Below, in pieces: positions 23,751-35,000 of a stretch of DNA of 64,000 nt. Under the pieces are notes generated by a model. The model was not told where the DNA came from and did not search any database. It saw only the letters and a program-made list of their open reading frames with translations. Position 1 is the first letter of the stretch. Each line of letters begins with the position of its first letter. A program made the translations under genes and the position numbers. The DNA comes from Globodera rostochiensis (taxonomy: Eukaryota > Nematoda > Chromadorea > Rhabditida > Heteroderidae), in the NCBI GenBank assembly GCA_018350325.1, contig JAEVLN010000003.1, positions 579,985 to 643,984 of the forward strand, in the 5' to 3' direction.

Positions 23751-24611
23751 TCTGAAATTTTATTGTTAAAAATGCCACAAAAATGAAAACTCCGTGCCCA
23801 CCCACCCACATACATTGCTTTTTAATGATTAATGTTTATACATTCAATGCCGAAAACGCAAAAATAAATTAGAAGAAAGCACAGTTTAGAATAAATAAAA
23901 GAAATTAGCTGAAAAACATTAAAAGTACAAAATTAAACACAAAATGCGACGTTATGGAAAGGGGATTGAACCGGTGGAATGGTATTTTGAAATTCAATTT
24001 AAATTCAAAAATAAAACCGTTTTTCAACGAATAATGTTTTTTACTTCAATTAATAAGAATAATTCAATTGGGGATTTGAAATGTTCAGACAAATTCGGCA
24101 TTTTCGGGTGTCAGATTTGATCTTCGGCAGTCATAAACAGCCTTAGCAATGGACAACCAAAGACTTGACGCTTCCATTGGGTTAATGTTTAATCACTCCC
24201 CCCCCCCCCCCCCCTATTGGACAATTGCATTTTGCTGACGGCATTTTTCCGCGGTACTGAGTTGTTACTGAATATTTCGTCGACATTCAATTGGTTGGTT
24301 TCCAAACTTTGAGAAAATAATAATCTGCTGTATTATTTTGATCGAAATTAATTGATTCTTTTTTTTCTGAAAAATGAACGATTGATGAGTTAATTAGGCA
24401 TTTCTCTCACTCTCTCACCGTCATGTTGGGTATGCCACAAATGACAAACAGACCCCCCCCCCCCCTAAGTTGGCGTTGTGTCGGATGGGTCACCTCAGCA
24501 AAATCAATATCAATGGACACCCTCAACAAAAAACGACCCGGCACAAATCCGTTCCCCCCCCCCCCTCCCACTCGTCGTCAACTCCAAAAGAATAAACCCC
24601 GCAAATCAAAA
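23751..24611. other. Upstream region of the MUT-7-like gene
   Basis: AT-rich with an 18-C run near 24197-24214. Probable promoter region for the minus-strand gene; no specific motif identified. Confidence 0.35.
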
Positions 24612-24905
24612 ATGACGGCATCTACCAAAAGAGTGCCGGTTGAGCTGCTGCTGGAAATTGTGCGCTTCATACAATTCGACCGCAAATGGGCCCACTTGCG
24701 CGTGTCCAATGCCTTCGATCAGCTGCTGCTTGAACACATGGGCAACTTTTTGAGAGACCCTCCGTACTTTCTGCACATAAACCTGAACATCAGCCAGCAA
24801 ATGTTTGACTGCTACCCCTGGATTCCCAACGGTTGGCCGATGTCCGGTTGGCCGATGTACGGTGGCCGTAAAATTTGCCAATGTACGGTGGGGCACCGTA
24901 TGCGC
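24612..24905 (+). pseudogene. F-box-like protein, probably truncated
   Basis: From ATG at 24612 the frame reads KRVPVELLLEIVRFIQFDRKW, then LRVSNAFDQLLLEHM and PPYFLHINLNISQQMFDCYP. The VPVELLLEIVRFI…W…LRVSNAFDQLL pattern is F-box-like, as in the large F-box families of plant-parasitic nematodes. The frame then runs into short repeats (TTGGCCGATGTxCGG) and an 11-12-base G run with no similarity. On the opposite strand near 24970-25080 there is a protein-like stretch (RRAICPRKPGVIQRLAAELE) that could be a displaced 3' part. Likely a broken copy. Confidence 0.4.
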
Positions 24906-26641
24906 AGTTCGCCAGGTGAATGGGCAGACAGACGGACTTTGGGGGGGGGGGGGGAAGCGGCACGGCACTCATGCTTAAAGTCCCCTCCAGAGTGATGAAT
25001 TCCAACTCGGCGGCCAGCCTCTGAATCACCCCCGGCTTGCGCGGACAGATCGCCCGCCGATTGTTGCTGATGAGATTGGCTTAGGTATTATCGTCTCACC
25101 GGCCGGGACAGATAGCGTTTCGGCGCCCACGTTTCGGCGCCAGCATGGAACATTTTTATTCAGTATTTTTTTATAACAAAAAATGAATGCATAAAAAATT
25201 TTTGAAATATAACAATCTGAAATTTACAAGAAGTTTAGGGGTTCATTTGGTAATTGCTAGAAATGCCACGAAGAAATTCCAAAAAAAGCTTAGGGTGGCT
25301 TAGGCCTAGCCGACATTTTGAAAAATTCTGGCTCTGGAAAGGCTTTACTACATATTTTTCACATTGTTTTATTTGGCGTCGAAACGTACCCGGTGCCGAA
25401 ACGACCCCCACCCTTCATATTTACATTTTTGCTTATCAAACTGAAAAATCAAATGGAATTCACGGTTTGTTCCCCTTTAAAATATGCGCAGGGCGAAGGG
25501 ATTTCTCCCCAAACCATCGGCACTGCCCCACCCCCCCCCCCCCCCGACTTTCGTTGTTCTCCCCGCCTATGACATTGTTTCAAAGTGCCAATGTGGAAGG
25601 AACAAAACTGCTTATCGTGGGGGTATAAGATAAAAGAAAAAAGCGGAAGTCTCAACATGGCATGAATGGCAGTCAGTTAACGATTTTGAGTGGGACAAAA
25701 CGGCTCTGCCAAATCGTTCTCCCAGTGTTTTCTCCCCGAAGCCTTTCCCAATGTCTCCGCCCCAGGGGATGTTGGTCCTGCCTGGGGTAGCGGAGGTTGG
25801 GAAGTTCCGTCTCACGGACAATGGCACTCCCACACAGCGCGTTCTTTCCCCGGGAAAATTTCCAAAATAAATTCCTTGAAAGTCTCATCGAAATCCAAAG
25901 ATTTATACCCGAAACATATCACCATGGTGCGCTGACGCACGATTCAAAAAAATCCCAAACCGAAGGTTAAAGTTGAGTTGAAGCTTTTCATGTAAAAATA
26001 AAATTTAAAAAAAAAGGGATAGCGTGCGAACGGCTTTGAACCAACCACATGTGCAACGAAGGAGCGCTTAACAACTGCGCTTTTAGCACGACATTAAATT
26101 AGTCTTTTAAATGTCCCATCACTTTGAATTTTTGAAAAAATGCTGGAACTGCAACTGAAGCCTATATTAATTAAAAAATTAAAGGCTGTTGGCTGTTTTA
26201 TGAAGGAAATCGCTAGAAAAAAAATTCGGAAAACATTTTGACATTTATGTAACTTTTATTTTTCCGAGGTACGTTCCTATCATATACCAAAATTAAACAT
26301 TTTAAAAAACAAGTCCGACGCGGCGAGTAACGCTCCTCCGATAAACTGTCCTCCAACTGATTGGTGGATCACTCGGAAAGTGCCAAACAATGAAAAGCAT
26401 TTGAGCACCGATGCAAATTTGGGGTTTCCAACTCAATTCTACATTATCGAGCTATCTCTGATCACTTCTTTGTCGGGGTTTCGCCAATTTGGGTGACAGC
26501 GTTTGGGTTAAATTGGGGGGGGGGGGTACCAAATTCAAAACTTTTCAGAAACCGTTTTAATATTTAAAAATTGTTATAAAATTTATTCGATTTTTGTAAT
26601 CATGATGATCAATTTCCGGACCCCTCTGTTTTGTGTGTTAA
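24906..26641. other. Intergenic region
   Basis: No supported gene. It includes poly-C tracts (near 25531-25545), a tRNA-like element (26020-26093) and, at 26361-26377, a short stretch (GGTGGATCACTCGG) identical to the start of 5.8S rRNA but without the rest of that RNA. Confidence 0.35.
26020..26093 (-). repeat. tRNA-like sequence with pol III signals
   Basis: The minus strand reads GTCGTGC…, then an A-box-like AGCGCAGTTGTTAAGCGCT and a B-box-like GGTTCAAAGCC, followed after the 3' end by a T9 run. The acceptor ends pair at about six of seven positions. The anticodon stem is poor, so this is more likely a tRNA pseudogene or SINE head than a working tRNA. Confidence 0.4.
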
Positions 26642-29107
26642 TCAGTTGATGGTGTGGTAGGTGCCTTGACGTTTGTGTTGAACAATGAAAGTGAGGACAG
26701 TGAGCAGCATTCCGGTTGTGATCAGCACAGACAGAATCACCAGAGGGACCTGCGCAATTTTTTTTTAAATTTTGTTTTAATTTCATTTAAATTTATTTGA
26801 CCATCAAAAAAGCGGCGTCTGCGTCCTGTTCAGTGAATGGGCGAATGGAAGAATTGTCGGGCGCATTTAACAGCGCAGTTTCAGTTTTGTACGCGCATTG
26901 GACACGCCCATCGCTGTTGTTGGCAAATCGCGCGCAATCCTTTCAAATTAAAGCGCAATTATTTTGAATTCATTAAATATGCAATTAGCACTTTCATTTT
27001 GAATTCATTAAATATTAAATTATCATAAAAAGACAAAATATTTGTGGCCCTTTTGGCGGCTGTTTTTGGCCAATAATTTAGAGGTTTTTAGTCAACATTT
27101 TTATGGCAATCTTTTTAATCAATATGAATTTGGCCACTTAATCTCATTAGAGCGATTTTTTGGCAAATTAAAACAAAGAAATCAAAATTGGGTTTCTTAG
27201 AAATCTGGCTTTGTCCGTTTGTTATAAAAACCGACTCATCCGTGGGAAATTAAAGAATGCTTTTTCGAACTTTGTAATTTTTCTCACAAATTATGTTAAT
27301 ATTTTTGATTGGAATCGCCAAAATATATATTTTTAAAACAAATAAAATAGGTTATTATTTTTAAAAAATTATAAATTTTACAAATTATTTTGTAAAAAGT
27401 AATAATTACATTTTTGTCGAATAAATGCACTGATGAATTGTCCAGAGAGCCAATTCCACGCAAATATGAATAGTTTTGAGCATTTTCATCAAAAAAGAAC
27501 AACGGCGACTTTGCATAAAATTGCTAAAATTAAAATATATATATAAATTTAAAAAACGGCGTGTGTATTGTAATTATATGTCCCATTTTCAAAATTAAAG
27601 CTCTAAAATCAAATAGTTTTATGAAAAATTCGTCTCGATTTCAAAAAAGGGGAACATTTTGTCAAATTTGACCATTTAAATTTAAATTTTTTGAAATGGC
27701 ACTCACCGTGAGAAGGGGCTGAAAAGCATTCGAATAAAATGCCGTTCCATTTTTCAGCTTCAATTCAATTGAACGACAAATAATTTTGGGCTGTGACATA
27801 ATATTATTATTGCCGGAAGTGCTGCTGCTGTTGCTGCCATTTTCATCGACCGTCTCTAAAATAAATTAATTTTGAATTTTCCATTCAAAATATTTTTTGG
27901 TGATTGAATGATCAGAGAAGCTAGCCAGCACTGATACGAATTTACGTTGATCTTTTTCGTTATATCAATGGCATCGAATGATTGATCAAAAAGTTTTTTC
28001 TGTTTTTCGATTTCAAGTTCAATCATTGATTGATTGATGACGAAACGATAGAATTGTGCTTTTTGTCCATTTTATTTTATAATAAAAAAGGTTTTAAAAT
28101 AATTTCTAAGACTTTTTATGCCGCAAACGGTGGCATTCCAAGTAAGTTTGGATGCAAATTCGTCATCAATCGGCAAAATGCATGGCACTGGCGTTGTTGT
28201 CGGCTTGCTCCGTTTTGGTTGGTGCCCAAACTAAATTGAACTTAATCATTTAAAAATATTAAGACTAATTAATCCCTATAATTAAGTACACTGATCAGCA
28301 TCGGATATGAACCGTCAACAACGTCATTTGATGGCTGCCCAATTTGTGTAATAATCGATGCAAATTGTATATTATTATTGCTTTCATTTTGCTCAGTTTG
28401 TCTTGCGATCGGTGCCAAAGCCCTAAAATTTGTATTAAAATGTAATGAATAAAAAATGGAATTTAAAATCTGTACGTAATAATTAACACAAATTTATTTT
28501 CATATTTTTAAAACATAAGAAGGACATTTTTTATTCTTTTTTTTCAATTGCTTTATGTTATTAATTTAATTCGTGACCGCCGACAAATTAAATTTGCCGG
28601 GTTCTGGTCCGGATTTTTAACACTGTGCTAATGGAAATTTGCGAGTTTTCCTAGCATTGTATTTAAGGTCTTTAATTTAGAATAAAAAATGCTTTTTGCA
28701 CATTATGCAAGTTCTGTCGACGACAATGTCCCGATCGGACAGTGCCAGTGCCAAACATTGTACGGCCAGGTGGCTCTCATTTTGTTGGCCTTGTGCCAGA
28801 TCTCCCTGGGCAGTGACCCAGCCGAATAATGAGGACGAATTTTGTCTGAAAATTGATTGATTTTTTTAAAGAATGCTTTAATTACCCTACTTAAAATATT
28901 TAATTAAAATTTAATAATATTTTACCGGATAAATTCCTCCAAAAACTGACGAGTGAACTTGGCACAAATGCCATAATTATCTGTAGGATTTTGATGCAAA
29001 TCGATTGTCGTCGATTGATTTGATGCAAAAATAATTTCAAAGCACAGAAAAATAATAATTGTCAATTGAGCACAAATTGGTGAATGACGCTGATGATTTG
29101 TGTGCAT
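26642..29107 (-). CDS. Type I membrane glycoprotein with LAMP-like tyrosine sorting tail
   Basis: Unrecognised family. Exons: 28926-29107 (signal peptide, ICAQLTIIIFLCFEIIFAS), 28702-28845 (SHLAVQCLALALSDRDIVVD), 28290-28422, ~28115-28240 (CILPIDDEFASKLTWNATVC), ~27716-27856, ~27405-27530, ~26790-26945 and 26642-~26756. The first six junctions keep the frame. The outer part has several cysteines and N-glycosylation sites (NAT, NSS, NGT, NYS, NNS). The last exon encodes the membrane span (VPLVILSVLITTGMLLTVLT) and the 11-residue tail HKRQGTYHTIN. YHTI fits the Y-x-x-hydrophobic endosome/lysosome signal, and the short tail with G-x-Y near the C-terminus recalls LAMP proteins (GYQTI). A LAMP-related lysosomal or synaptic protein is a reasonable guess, not proven; the luminal part did not match a LAMP domain clearly. 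Confidence 0.6.
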
Positions 29108-31313
29108 TTTTCTAAAAAATGTTGAACAATGATCGTTCTTTTCTCCCCCCCCCCCCCCAATTGTCTCCCCTCCCATACTAATCTTTTGCCTTCTCCCAAA
29201 TTAACAATTGCCCCCGGGGCAGTCTCTTCCACCCTTTTTCTGCCCCCCCCCCGATTGCCAAAAACATATATAAAATGTTAGCCGGATATTTTGTGACTTA
29301 GGTGGGGAACTGTACAAATGAATCGGTCAAAAAAAAGATTCCCACAAAATTATTTGACCGATGGGCGGGAAAAGTCAAAATTTAAAAACATTGCAATTTT
29401 TGTTTGCATAAATTATCCCCGTTTTTAAATCATTTGGGCGGAGGACGGGGGCCGCTGTCATTTCATTTCTGCTGTTTTTTGGTCGCATTTTACCCATCCT
29501 TAAAAATATGCACAAATAAATGCCTCCGTAAGAAAAATATTTGCGTAAATGTTTTTGAAGAGATTTGTGGGCAGTCAGTCCAATTTATGAAGCCATCAAA
29601 AAATGATCAGACGGGGAGAAAAGTGCCGATAAACACTTTGATCAGCCCATAAGGGCTCAGGGACGTAACCGGGGTCGGGAATTCCGGCTTCCGGACATTT
29701 TTTGGTGCCGCAATTCGGCTTTTCGGGTTCCGAATTTTTTCGGCATTGAGAAACTAACTCTACACATACATTGAGCTAGAAGCCCGGACAAAATTTGTAA
29801 ACGATGAATGAAACACTTAAACAAATTCATCGGTTAGTTCAAAGCGGTACGGACATTAAACAAAATAAATGGGAAGGTCAGAGGTAGTCGAATTTTGAAA
29901 TTTGGGTTTTCGTTTCCGGAAATTTTGCAGCCTCAATTCGGGTTTTTGGGTCCCGGGCTTTTTTTGGCATCCGGTTTGGTATGGATTTTGTCGCCAAAAA
30001 TTTGCGGAATGTGAAACTATACGCCGGTACGCGGAATTCCGCGCCCAAAAATTGAGGAAGATGAAAAAATTGGAGGCTTCCACCTTAAATGAAGAAGTTA
30101 CATAAATAAAATGATAAAATTTTATTATTAATCGAGTAATTTGTGGAAAATGAGAGAATTGCCCTTAATTTGATGAGGATTCCCTCGACTTGGCGTTGTT
30201 TTATTTGTTCATTTCGTCGTTAATCGTGGGCTCGACAACCTCAACTCTGACTTTTTTATCAGCAATTTTCGGTGGTTTACGAAAGCCAAAAATGGATGGG
30301 TAATTAATTATTTCTTATAAATAATATTGGGGCAGTTAAGAAAGAATGCATAATGACGACAAAAACAGCAACAACCGCAATTCATAGAATTTTCTTCGTT
30401 GTTTTCTAATTTTTGGACCAATTTTGTTAACAAATTTCGTTAAAATCGTCATAAAATTTTCCCGGCGGCGCCTATCGGCGCCATCGAACCTCTCCCATTC
30501 AAAAAATTGGGGGTTTTTTTTTTAAATTTTCGTTGCAAATCTATTAAGAAATTGAGCCAAAAAAGTTCAAAATTTCTCCCGGCGTCGCCTACCGGCACCG
30601 CCGAGAGCCCCCCGCATCTCCCTAGTCTCAATCCCGTTTGGTCCGGGATTAACCGGGATAAAAATTAAACCCTTAAAAGTGAATGCTTGAGCGAGATTAG
30701 TGGTGAGTGGTTGGGAGTTGAGTGATTGGGTTGTGAATAAAAGTGAATATTTATTAATTGCACAATTTTATAGGACAAATTAATTTTAGACCAGTCTGAT
30801 GATTATTGAATTCGGGGTTTTTTTTTAATTTGTTTTTGTTGTTATTTTTTATTTGTTTTTACCTGTTATTTTTTTGTGTTGTTTTTTGTATTTAGGTTTT
30901 TATTTGGTTTCTGATTATTGAATTCCTGAACTTTTTTTTTTTTTGTAGTTGACGCAGTGCATTGTTCGACTTCCTTCGACTCCGTTCTTTTCACTGATCT
31001 CGCCTTCTGTTTTGGATCAGCAGCAGCACATTGTTCGAGTCCGTTTTCACCGATCATTTTTCCGATTGTTTTTTCGAGTCCGTTTTTTCAGTTCAAGCAG
31101 CACAGCAATTCAATCGCTGATTGCGATGGTTTTGTACTACGTCTTGTTAACAGTGGGCCCCTTGCCACGGGCGGAGTCGTAAGTCGTTCCCCATCTCGTT
31201 GGCCGTTAGTTGAATTAATTTTACAATTTAGATTATGGAGGGGGGGGGCACCTTTTGCTTTGTAAGTCAATTTTTTTTACCAAACTTAATCTTTATTCAA
31301 AATTTTTTTTAAT
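29108..31313. other. Intergenic region
   Basis: Poly-C tracts at 29144-29157 and 29245-29252. Imperfect TTCGGGTTxC-type hairpin repeats occur at 29660-29735 and 29895-29975. A GGCGGCGCC(T/G)ATCGGCGCC patch lies near 30463-30482 and again near 30577-30603, and T-rich DNA at 30820-30945. No supported gene. Confidence 0.35.
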
Positions 31314-31603
31314 TTAATCGCTTTTCAAGATATTTGGAGTAGAAGCTGGCGCCGCTTGCTTGGGAGTTTTTGCGGCGGGGCGTTGCCTGAACAAGCCCAG
31401 CAACAGCGGGGAAATGCATCCACCAGCAACAACGCATCGGCCCAGCATGCCAGTAGCAGAAAGTCGGGAACCGATGGCAAGAAACATCGCAAACGCAAAT
31501 AAGCCGAGATCCATTCGCCTTTTTCCTCCACAGCCAAAAGCACGGATTGTTCAGTTTCCTTATATGTCTGTCTTGATTGATCGCTTAAATCTGTTACCAT
31601 CAT
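31314..31603 (-). CDS. Possible small protein, unrecognised
   Basis: Two overlapping minus-strand frames are open. One (31325-31603, 92 codons) starts MMVTDLSDQSRQTYKE; the other (31314-31514) starts MDLGLFAFAMFLAIGSRL and has two hydrophobic stretches. Composition looks protein-like, but splicing and the real frame are unclear and no family is recognised. Confidence 0.25.
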
Positions 31604-32034
31604 AAAACTTACAAAACAATGAGGATTTTTGAGTCAAAAATTCATATTCTTTTCGCACCCCCCCCGGAATTGGCGTAGAATTCTCAAAAAAAAATGTATT
31701 TTTAAATTCCTTCGGAAAAATGCAATAACAAAATCGATTTTTCCCCCAAATTGCCCCCCAAGCGAAGTTAACTTAAATCTTGGGTTTAATGAAATGTCGA
31801 GTTTGCGGATATTTATGAAATTCCCGTTCCCGCAATTTTTATTTTACCGGACTCTAACCACAATACTACGCCTTAGAAACACCTGGTACTATCGCAACCT
31901 AAACCGTTTATTGTTTTTGTATTGGTGCAGAATTGGCAATGAAAAAAGTGTGGGTAATCAAATTGTTAATTTTTAAATATAATAAATCTGGCCATAATTA
32001 AATAAAAATCACACATATGAATAATGAGGGTTAA
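31604..32034. other. Spacer 3' of the DLK-1-like gene
   Basis: AT-rich; nothing recognised. Confidence 0.4.
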
Positions 32035-35000
32035 TTAAATGTACACTTCTTTGTTGTTGCCGTCATCGCCTTCTTTTTCCTCACTTTCCGTCGTTTTGTC
32101 AGTCGCGGCGGCACCATTTTTGCTGCTACCGCCGCCGGTGCCGGAAGAGGACGAGGTGGACAGCTGCTGAGTTAGTGGCAATACGCGCGAAAGATATGTC
32201 GGGTTCTGAAAAGTTTGTTCAAATTTTGCAGAAAGAAAAAATAAAAATTTTAATTCGTTTATACAAATCTTTAAAAAATTAAGATTATTAAGATTTTAGG
32301 AGTGAGCGAGCAAATCACGGTGGCTAAAAATGCCAAAAAGATGTGCCAAAGAAAATATAGTAAATCATTTCTAAAAGACACATAAACTAATTGCTTCTTG
32401 TTGGGTCATTTTTGGAAAAAAAGGGATAACTTTTCAGGGAAAAAATAGCTTCGCGCTCCGGCATTTTTGGTATATTTTGACCTTTTTGGGAGCAAGCATA
32501 ACACGACGGGGCACCAATTTTGCATTTATTTAATTAAATTATTCGGTTTTAATTTATTTATAATAAAATTAATGAATGAAAACGAATTTCTCACACTGGA
32601 CGTCCGACGATGCGTTAGCTTAAAGGTCGTTCTCACTTCCTTAAGCTTTGCTTCTTTGTCCGAAAGGCCGTCACTGTGCTCGGCCGACAGTTCCAACGAA
32701 CGTTCCAACGATGAAACCTAAAATATATTAAATATTATATATAATATATTAAATATATTAATATAAATTAAATAGTATTTTGAATATTGATTGAATGTAT
32801 TTTAATTCTCTGATGAACTCTCTGAACCATTGTGGAAGACAGCGACTCGAGCATTGCGGTTGCCATCGCCTTTTCGGCTGCCATCGCTTTTTCCGTCACC
32901 TGAGAATCGCTCATTTCGTTGATTGGACAACTGAAACAAATTTATATTAAATTAACTTAATTAATTGTTAAATCCCAAATTAATTTCAAAGTGCTAAAAC
33001 GGGGGGAGGGTCCGAAACGGAAATGTGCCAGATTTTGCCCGCCTCCGGTGCCAATAGTAATATTGATATTGTATTTTAAAACATTGTCTAACAGTTTAAA
33101 GCTGAGCCCCCCGCCGATGTTGTTGTTGTCCCGTTGTTTCAGCTTCAGCTCACTTTCCTCTTCTTCCTCCTCCTCCTCCTCCCCTTCATCGGCAAAGTCC
33201 ATGGCCATGTTCTCGTCGTCCACACTGGCCAAAGTCCGAGCCATATTATGCTCATCTCCAACTTCAGGTCCATCATCCCCATTCTGTGACTGCTGCTGCT
33301 GCTGTTGTTGCTGATACAGTTCCGGCGTAGAAAACCAATGTTGGGGGTGGTGGCCAAACGAACTCAACACCAACTGCTGCTGTTGTTGTTGTTGTTGTTG
33401 TTGTTGTCCACTTCTGTTGTTGTCGTTGCTCTCACGTCGTAGACGAACCAGATCACGATGCTCAAGAATTGGCTAAAAAATTTCGTAAAAGCGAAGTGCT
33501 TGAGGCTAGATCCTAGCAATTTCTAAATCAAGCCCAATAATTCGACAATTAGGTTTCAGTTTCCACCACACCTCATTTTTTCCAACCAAAGTTGCGGACG
33601 ACGAGCTGGAAGTGGTGATGAACATTTGGCCAGCGACGCTCTCAAGCCGTTCAAGGTCATGGTCTTGAAATAAAAAGGCATAAAGTAAACAAACTTCACA
33701 ACATTCCATTCCATCTCTACCCAATGCTCCCTGTTGTTCAAGTCGGCTCCGCGCTGTACGACCTTCGGCACAGCGTGTTGACGGCTTCCGAAGTGATGAA
33801 TTCCGTGCAAACATTGCGGGTTGGGACTGAAAAGTGGAGTGCGCTGATGGACGGCGTCGACGAAAACGGGCCGCCTTAAACAGTTACAAATTGAAATGGT
33901 TTCCAAACAAAGCGTTGTTGATCAACAGGAAGCTGAACTGCTTCCCCAAATTTTTTGGCACATGAATTCGCAAAACATTCAGTAAGCATGATGATCAGTC
34001 ATCGGATGATCGGAAGTCCAATTAGCATTGGGAATTTGTTTCAATAAGAATTTTGATTCTTTTAAAGAATTTAATATTAATAATCATGCCACCCTCCCAC
34101 CTCTCTCTGATTCGGGCGTACATCTCCATCTGCTGTTGTCCATCGATTGTTGTTGTTGGTGTTGCTGGTCGTTCTGTTACTGCTTGGACTGCTCGAATTT
34201 CTGTTGCTTGTCATGCACTGGCACGTGTTTGGTGCCAAACAGCAAGTCTTGGTGCCGCCGGGATGAAGCAGCCAATTTCCATTGGATTCCAAGGATTCCT
34301 CCTCCTGCCAAGCAAACATTTTGAAAATTATTTTTTAGTTCAATATGTAAAATGAAATTTGATTAAAAATATTCATTCATTTGCCTGGCAAACGCCCGAA
34401 TCGGCGGATAATCCGGACGCGCGTGCCACCGAATTACGAGCAAAAAAGTGATTGATTTGTTGTGGTTGAATGCCGTATTGGCAGTTCAAGCACGCCATGG
34501 CGTTCGTTGAGGATGGGCAATTGTTGTTGGTGGTGGCCAGGGACAAGCTTTGCAGTGATCGGTCTACATAAATGCCATGCAGAAATTATAATCTTTTATA
34601 TAAGTCAATTTAAATTTATAAATTTAAAATGCCAAATTCTTAAAAAGAATGTTAAACAATACAATTTAATACCTTTATAAAAATTATTAATCTTTTTTAA
34701 ACCAATGCAAAAACTTTTTTTTTAATTTTTGAATAAATTGCTTTTTGTTTACCGGATTGTGAGAACGGCACTGTGGTGGATGAAATTGCCGAGTCATCCC
34801 GACTCATCGGCTTTGTCGGAGCCTCAAAATCGGCCGAATAGCGACTGGAAGAATTTGACAAAATAATTGACGACGTTTTTGCCACTAATGAACAGTCGGA
34901 AGGGCTGAATAAAAATTCTGTTGCAATTTGACAAACAAAACTAAAAAAGTTATATTTGTTATAATATTAAATAAAAACCAAAATTTATCACAGCTTAATT

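Noticed and set aside
24790..25083. Separate minus-strand gene (RRAICPRKPGVIQRLAAELE)
   Set aside because: Only one short protein-like stretch without clear splice partners; mentioned only as a possible displaced F-box gene part.
26361..26410. Possible 5.8S rRNA, from GGTGGATCACTCGG
   Set aside because: Only 14 bases match the start of 5.8S; the following conserved parts are absent or very degenerate and no 18S/28S sequence is near.
30949..31265. Plus-strand Phe/Ser-rich frames and a short ATG frame at 31126
   Set aside because: Low complexity, with internal repeats of TTGTTCGAxTCCGTT; no second exon with protein-like composition found.
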